NCBI RefSeq assembly: GCF_004363955.1
Contig: NZ_SNZR01000011.1
Span: 372,001-436,000, forward strand
Direction of reading: 5' to 3'
Source: Enterovirga rhinocerotis
GTDB lineage: Bacteria; Pseudomonadota; Alphaproteobacteria; Rhizobiales; Beijerinckiaceae
DNA: 64,000 nucleotides
In this document: positions 60,026 to 64,000 of the stretch, one piece after another
Layout: every line of letters begins with the position of its first letter
How positions within the stretch are numbered: position 1 is the first letter of the stretch
Notes under the pieces: model-generated
Told to the model about the DNA's origin: nothing
Seen by the model: the letters and a program-made list of their open reading frames with translations, nothing else
Database searches by the model: none
Translations under genes and position numbers: made by a program

Positions 60026-60985
60026 TCAGTCCCGCCGGGCGCGGGCGGGCTGCGGGGCTGCGAAAGCCTGGTCGCATTTCGCCCAGGGCGCGCTCGACAG
60101 GCTGCGCGCGAGGTGCTCCATCAGCACCGTCACGCGGGCGGGGCGCAGGCTGCCGGGCGGCGTGACGAGGTGGAGGGCGATCTCGGGCAGCGACCAGCCG
60201 GGCATCGCCGGCTCGAGCAGGCCCGCCTCGAGATCCTGCCAGACCATGAATTCCGGCTGCACGGCGAGGCCGAGCCCGGCTCGGAGGGCCGGACCGAGGG
60301 CGTCGCCGTTATTGGCCCTGAGCGGCCCGACCGGGCGGATGGAGGCCTCCTCGCCCGCGGGATCGACGAAGATCCAACGGTCGGGCGTCGCCAGATAGGC
60401 GTAGCCGAGACAGACATGCCGCGCGAGGTCGCTGGGGTGCTCGGGCCGGCCCATGCGCTGGAAATAGGACGGCGCGCCGACGAGAAGGCGCCGGACGCCG
60501 CAGAGCCGGCGCGCCCGCAGGCTGGAATCGGCGAGCGCCGCGATCCGGAGCGAGAGATCGAAGCCCTCGCCCACGAGGTCGACCAGCGCGTCGCTGAGAT
60601 GGAGATCGACCGAGACCTCGGGATAGGCCGCGAGGAAATCCGGCAGGACCGGTGCGACATGGGCGATGCCGAAGGACATGGGCGCCGCGAACCGGACGAG
60701 CCCGCGCGGCTGCGTCGAGCCGGCGGTCGCCTCCGCCTCGGCGGCCTCGCCCTCCGCCAGGATGCGGGCGGCATGGACAGCCGCGCTGCGTCCGGTCTCG
60801 CTCAGCGAAACGCGGCGCGAGGTCCGGTGGAACAGGGTCGCGCCGAGGCGGGCTTCGAGGCGGCTGACGGCCTTCGACACCGTCGCCTTGGAGAGGCCGA
60901 GATCGGCCGCGGCGCGGACATAGGAGCCCGTCTCGGCGACCTTCGCGAAGATGGCCCAGGCTTCGAGATCGGGTAGACGCTGCAT
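60026..60985 (-). CDS. LysR-family transcriptional regulator
   Basis: A 319-residue LysR regulator with N-terminal w[37 protein letters not shown] pattern and the [15 protein letters not shown] wing, then the effector-binding domain beginning at [12 protein letters not shown]. The [15 protein letters not shown] helix is typical of the CrgA/AaeR-like group that responds to aromatics and quinones. It diverges from wrbA, and an inverted repeat GAAACG-ATC-CGTTTC lies in the 100-base spacer. Confidence 0.9.
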   Translation of the reverse strand: MQRLPDLEAWAIFAKVAETGSYVRAAADLGLSKATVSKAVSRLEARLGATLFHRTSRRVSLSETGRSAAVHAARILAEGEAAEAEATAGSTQPRGLVRFAAPMSFGIAHVAPVLPDFLAAYPEVSVDLHLSDALVDLVGEGFDLSLRIAALADSSLRARRLCGVRRLLVGAPSYFQRMGRPEHPSDLARHVCLGYAYLATPDRWIFVDPAGEEASIRPVGPLRANNGDALGPALRAGLGLAVQPEFMVWQDLEAGLLEPAMPGWSLPEIALHLVTPPGSLRPARVTVLMEHLARSLSSAPWAKCDQAFAAPQPARARRD

Positions 60986-60995
60986 CGCAAATCCG

Positions 60996-61010
60996 GAAAC
61001 GATCCGTTTC
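60996..61010. promoter_or_regulatory. Inverted repeat in the LysR-wrbA spacer, likely LysR operator
   Basis: GAAACG ATC CGTTTC (60996-61010) is a perfect six-base-arm palindrome, 11 bases from the LysR start and about 80 bases upstream of wrbA. A third half-site CTGTTTC follows at 61013-61019. This is where an autorepressing, aromatic-sensing LysR would bind. Confidence 0.6.
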
Positions 61011-61087
61011 GACTGTTTCTCTTTCGGAGCCGGGAGACAAGCGCCACTTTGGGTCCTCGATCAACCGGACCCGAAAGGCCGATCCCG

Positions 61088-61687
61088 ATGCCCAAGGTGC
61101 TCGTTCTCTATTATTCCAGCTACGGCCATATCGAGACGATGGCCAATGCCATCGCCGAAGGGGCCCGGTCCGCCGGGGCCGAGGTCGCGATCAGGCGCGT
61201 GCCGGAGACGGTGCCCGAGGATGTCGCGCGCTCGAGCCATTTCAAGCTCGACCAGGCCGCTCCGATCGCCACCATCGACGAGCTTCCGGATTACGACGCG
61301 ATCATCGTCGGCACGGGAACGCGGTTCGGGCGGATCTCGTCGCAGATGGCCGCCTTCCTCGACAAGGCCGGCGGGCTCTGGGCGCGCGGTGCGCTGAACG
61401 GAAAGGTCGGTGCCGCCTTCACCTCGACGGCGAGCCAGCATGGCGGGCAGGAGACGACGCTGTTCTCGCTCATCACCAACCTCCTGCATTTCGGCATGGT
61501 CGTGGTCGGGCTGCCCTATTCGTTCCAGGGCCAGCTGCGGATCGACGAGGTGACGGGCGGGGCGCCCTACGGCGCGACCACCATCGCCGGCGGCGACGGC
61601 TCCCGTCAGCCGAGCGAGACCGAGCTCGACGGTGCTCGCTATCTCGGCAAGCACGTCGCCGAGGTGGCCGGGAAGCTCGCCGCCTGA
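61088..61687 (+). CDS. wrbA: NAD(P)H:quinone oxidoreductase WrbA
   Basis: A 199-residue flavodoxin-fold enzyme of the WrbA family (type IV). The FMN phosphate loop is [20 protein letters not shown], the second FMN region [16 protein letters not shown], and the third [16 protein letters not shown]. It reduces quinones by two electrons, avoiding semiquinones. It is the first gene of the rightward set wrbA - ring-cleaving dioxygenase - hydrolase, divergent from LysR. Confidence 0.95.
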   Translation: MPKVLVLYYSSYGHIETMANAIAEGARSAGAEVAIRRVPETVPEDVARSSHFKLDQAAPIATIDELPDYDAIIVGTGTRFGRISSQMAAFLDKAGGLWARGALNGKVGAAFTSTASQHGGQETTLFSLITNLLHFGMVVVGLPYSFQGQLRIDEVTGGAPYGATTIAGGDGSRQPSETELDGARYLGKHVAEVAGKLAA

Positions 61688-61699
61688 GCGCGCGCCTCG

Positions 61700-61840
61700 C
61701 TTCTCCCCTTGCGGGAGAAGTCGAGTCACGCGTCGGCGTGACCGGATGAGGGGCCTCAGAAACACGCCGATACCGGTCGCGCGCGCCCCTCACCCGGCCG
61801 CCGCCTCCGGCGTCGCTCGACCTCTCCCGCAAGGGGAGAG
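61700..61840. repeat. Long imperfect inverted repeat between wrbA and the dioxygenase gene
   Basis: The left arm (61700-61754) starts CTTCTCCCCTTGCGGGAGAAG, and the right arm (61783-61840) is its imperfect reverse complement ending CAAGGGGAGAG. Each arm is about 55 bases and holds a smaller hairpin. The design matches the element at 40657-40782, but the sequence is different, so they are two families or diverged copies. Confidence 0.7.
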
Positions 61841-61867
61841 GTCACACCCACGCGAAAGGATACGACG

Positions 61868-62800
61868 ATGACCCACGGTATCCATCACGTCACGGCGATC
61901 GCGGGGCCCGCGCGCCGGAACATCGACTTCCACACCCGCATCCTGGGGACGCGGCTCGTGAAGAAGACGGTCAATTTCGACGATCCGGGCACCTATCATC
62001 TCTATTACGGCGACGAGGCCGGCACGCCCGGCACGATCCTGACCTTCTTCCCCTGGGAGCATGTGGCGCCCGGGCGGATCGGGATCGGTCAGACGCAGGA
62101 GACGGCCTTTCGCGTGCCGCAGGGCTCGATCGGCTACTGGTCGCAGCGCTTCGTCGAGCAGGGCGTCAAGCATCAGGCGCCGGTGCGCCGGTTCGGCGAG
62201 ACCGTACTCTCCTTCGAGGACCCGGACGGGATGCCGCTCGCTCTCGTCGGCGTCGCGGGAGCGGAGACGGAGCCGGCCTGGACCGGGTCCGACATCCCGG
62301 CGGAGCACGCGATCCGCGGGTTCCACGGCGTCACGCTGCTGCTGCGCGAGGCCGAGCCCACGGCGGCGATCCTGACCGACGTGCTCGGCTTCCGCGAGGT
62401 CGGCCGCGAAGGGACGATTCTGAGGCTCGAATCGGACGCGGCTGCCGGCAGCGTGGTCCAGCTTCGCGCGGTCGGGGATTTCCCGTCCGGACGGGCCGGC
62501 GGCGGCACGGTGCACCACGTCGCCTTCCGTGCGTCGGACGACGCCGCGCAGGCGGAGATGGTCAGGCGCCTCGCCGAGGGGCACGGCATCGAGGCGACGG
62601 AGCAGAAGGACCGCAACTACTTCAGGTCGGTCTATTTCCGCGAGCCCGGCGGGGTGCTGTTCGAGATCGCGACCGACGATCCGGGCTTCGCGGTCGACGA
62701 GCCCGTCTCGTCCCTCGGACAGACCCTGAGGCTGCCGGGATTCCTCGAGCCCCGGCGGGGCTCGATCGAGGCGGTCCTGCCTCGGCTCGAGGCGGCGTGA
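61868..62800 (+). CDS. Ring-cleaving dioxygenase (MhqO-like, VOC fold)
   Basis: A 310-residue two-domain VOC (glyoxalase-fold) protein of the MhqO/LinE-type ring-cleavage group. Likely metal ligands are H7 in GIHHVTAIAG, a His in GGTVHHVAFRASD and a Glu in GGVLFEIATD. It should open catechol or hydroquinone rings with Fe(II) or Mn(II). The stop overlaps the GTG of the hydrolase gene (GTGA). In Bacillus, mhqO lies with mhqD in the MhqR quinone regulon. Confidence 0.88.
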   Translation: MTHGIHHVTAIAGPARRNIDFHTRILGTRLVKKTVNFDDPGTYHLYYGDEAGTPGTILTFFPWEHVAPGRIGIGQTQETAFRVPQGSIGYWSQRFVEQGVKHQAPVRRFGETVLSFEDPDGMPLALVGVAGAETEPAWTGSDIPAEHAIRGFHGVTLLLREAEPTAAILTDVLGFREVGREGTILRLESDAAAGSVVQLRAVGDFPSGRAGGGTVHHVAFRASDDAAQAEMVRRLAEGHGIEATEQKDRNYFRSVYFREPGGVLFEIATDDPGFAVDEPVSSLGQTLRLPGFLEPRRGSIEAVLPRLEAA

Positions 62801-63417
62801 CGGCGATGGCACTGACCTTCATCCATCGCTACGAGCCGGCGCAGCCTTCGGCGCCGGCCGGATCTCCGCTGCTCCTGCTTCACGGGACCGGCGGCGACGA
62901 GACCGATCTCCTGCCCCTCGGCAGGATGATCGCGCCGCGCGCGGCCCTGCTCTCGCCACGCGGCAAGGTGCTGGAGCGCGGCATGCCGCGCTTCTTCCGG
63001 CGGATCTCCGAAGGCGTCTTCGACGAGGACGACCTCACCCGCCGGACGAACGAGCTGGCCGAATTCGTCGGCGAGGCGCGGGAGGCCTACGGGCTTCCGG
63101 CTCCCGTCGCGGTCGGCTTCTCGAACGGCGCCAATGTCGCGGCCGCCCTGCTGCTGCTCCGGCCCGGCGTGCTGGCGGGCGCGGCGCTGATCCGGGCGGT
63201 CGTCCCGTTCCGCGAGCCGCCGCCGGCCGATCTCGCCGGGACGCCGGTCCTCGTCCTGTCGGGTGCCGCCGATCCGATCGTGCCGGCGGCGGATTCGGAG
63301 CGGCTCGCCGCGCTTCTGACCGAGGATGGCGCGGCGGTCCGGCACGTCACCCTGCCGGCCGGCCACGGCATCACGCGCGAGGATGTCGACCTCGTGCGCG
63401 ACTGGTTGCCGGCCTGA
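62797..63417 (+). CDS. Alpha/beta hydrolase (MhqD-like carboxylesterase)
   Basis: A 206-residue alpha/beta hydrolase of the YtpA/MhqD phospholipase-carboxylesterase group. The nucleophile elbow is GFSNGAN, the acid is in LSGAADPIVPA and the His in PAGHGITRED. The start is GTG overlapping the dioxygenase stop; an internal ATG is also available. It would hydrolyse the ring-opened product or an ester. The dioxygenase-hydrolase pair plus WrbA forms a quinone/catechol detoxification unit. Confidence 0.88.
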   Translation: MTAMALTFIHRYEPAQPSAPAGSPLLLLHGTGGDETDLLPLGRMIAPRAALLSPRGKVLERGMPRFFRRISEGVFDEDDLTRRTNELAEFVGEAREAYGLPAPVAVGFSNGANVAAALLLLRPGVLAGAALIRAVVPFREPPPADLAGTPVLVLSGAADPIVPAADSERLAALLTEDGAAVRHVTLPAGHGITREDVDLVRDWLPA

Positions 63418-63599
63418 GGGCAGCCAAGCCAAGGGGCAGCGTGTCGCGCGCCGCCCCTTGGTCGAGCCTCCCGGTCCCGGCTCCATCTTCGACGGATTGC
63501 GCATTTCGCGGTTGCTTGACGCTCCCGCCCCTTCGCGGCCATGTGGGGCTGCGTGCGGAAGCCGGACGCGGCCCGTCCCGCGAGGTCGTGCCGGCCCGC

Positions 63600-64000
63600 G
63601 TGACGGGAACGGCCTTGGACCTTTCGATTTCGCTCATCCTCCTCCAGGACGGCGTCGTGAACGCGGCGATCTACGCGTTGCTGGCGCTCGCCATGGTGCT
63701 GCTCTTCACCGTCACGCGCGTGATCTTCGTGCCGATCGGAGAATTCGTCTCGTTCGGCGCCCTGACGCTCGCGGCGCTCGAAGCGGGCCACATGCCCGGG
63801 ACCGCTTGGCTGCTGGTGCTCTTCGGTCTCGCGGCCGCGGTCGCGACGCTCTGGGCCGAGCGACGCAATCTCACCACGCGCATCTGGCTGAAGACGCTCG
63901 GCGAGACGATCGTCCTGCCCGCTGCCATCGTCGGTCTCGTCCTGCTTCTCGCGCCGCTCAAGCCGCCTCAGGCGGTCCAGGTCGCGCTGGCGCTGCTGAT
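63600..64000 (+). CDS. livH: Branched-chain amino acid ABC transporter permease LivH, N-terminal part
   Basis: The frame is open from a GTG at 63600 to the end of the window. The start LISLILLQDGVVNAAIYAL-type sequence, then VTRVIFVPIGEFVSFGALTLA, matches the first helices of LivH-family permeases, in which an I/VPxGEFV motif is diagnostic. A TTG at 63615 and a GTG at 63588 are alternative starts. It should carry hydrophobic amino acids or related compounds with a LivM partner lying outside the window. The remaining ~150 residues are cut off. Confidence 0.8.
   Translation, partial: MTGTALDLSISLILLQDGVVNAAIYALLALAMVLLFTVTRVIFVPIGEFVSFGALTLAALEAGHMPGTAWLLVLFGLAAAVATLWAERRNLTTRIWLKTLGETIVLPAAIVGLVLLLAPLKPPQAVQVALALL

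Overview
The window is GC-rich DNA from an alphaproteobacterium, most likely a member of the Hyphomicrobiales (Rhizobiales). Four things support this: the gene order thioredoxin/CnoX - LON domain - Trm112; the TRAP, BKACE and CaiB/BaiF catabolic gene set; a cluster of small stress membrane proteins behind GGAAC-N16/17-GTT promoters of the alphaproteobacterial EcfG type; and long imperfect inverted repeats between genes. The genus cannot be fixed from the sequence alone. I see no rRNA, tRNA, CRISPR array, integrase, transposase or prophage. It reads as ordinary chromosome with several accessory catabolic modules, and no gene in it is visibly broken.

Layout. 0-1.7 kb: proteostasis genes (CnoX C-terminus, LON domain, Trm112-like) and a small membrane protein. 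1.7-8.1 kb: tamB and tamA on the minus strand (outer-membrane translocation and assembly module). 8.3-18.6 kb: a catabolic island around a divergent LysR regulator. On one side are BKACE, a CaiB/BaiF CoA-transferase and a GMC oxidoreductase; on the other are an SDR, a complete TRAP transporter (DctP, DctQ, DctM) and a CitE-like lyase. 18.6-20.3 kb: pxpC and pxpB without pxpA. 20.4-24.1 kb: a likely general-stress region with a single-domain response regulator, four small membrane or helical proteins (DUF883, DUF3618 and holin-X types) and a YihY/BrkB protein, with three EcfG-like promoters. 24.2-27.5 kb: modA and modB without modC, then a KpsM/KpsT-like polysaccharide exporter. 27.5-33.6 kb: amidase, DUF2848, CorA, and two orphan TRAP binding proteins flanking an SDR. 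33.6-43.4 kb: ogt, a small lipoprotein, an acyl-CoA dehydrogenase, ppx-rlmE, valS, DUF2459, a VWA protein and a VapBC-type toxin-antitoxin pair. 43.5-51.8 kb: an IscA/SufA protein, a flippase with a glycosyltransferase, a diguanylate cyclase, a DEAD-box helicase, an AmpG-like MFS protein and a TPR-methyltransferase. 51.9-59.9 kb: an orphan MetQ, a GntR regulator, a giant self-sufficient molybdoenzyme-reductase fusion, an AtoE-type transporter, a crotonase and a truncated ModE-like regulator. 60-63.4 kb: LysR, WrbA, a ring-cleaving dioxygenase and a hydrolase, resembling the Mhq quinone-resistance module. The window ends inside livH.

The most unusual locus is the molybdopterin oxidoreductase fused to a PDR-type reductase (53.85-57.24 kb). 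It lies behind a sigma70-like promoter with a perfect 12-bp palindrome next to the -10 box and is divergent from a GntR gene. Second is the TRAP/BKACE/CaiB/CitE catabolic island. Third is the set of EcfG-type promoters in front of the envelope-stress genes.
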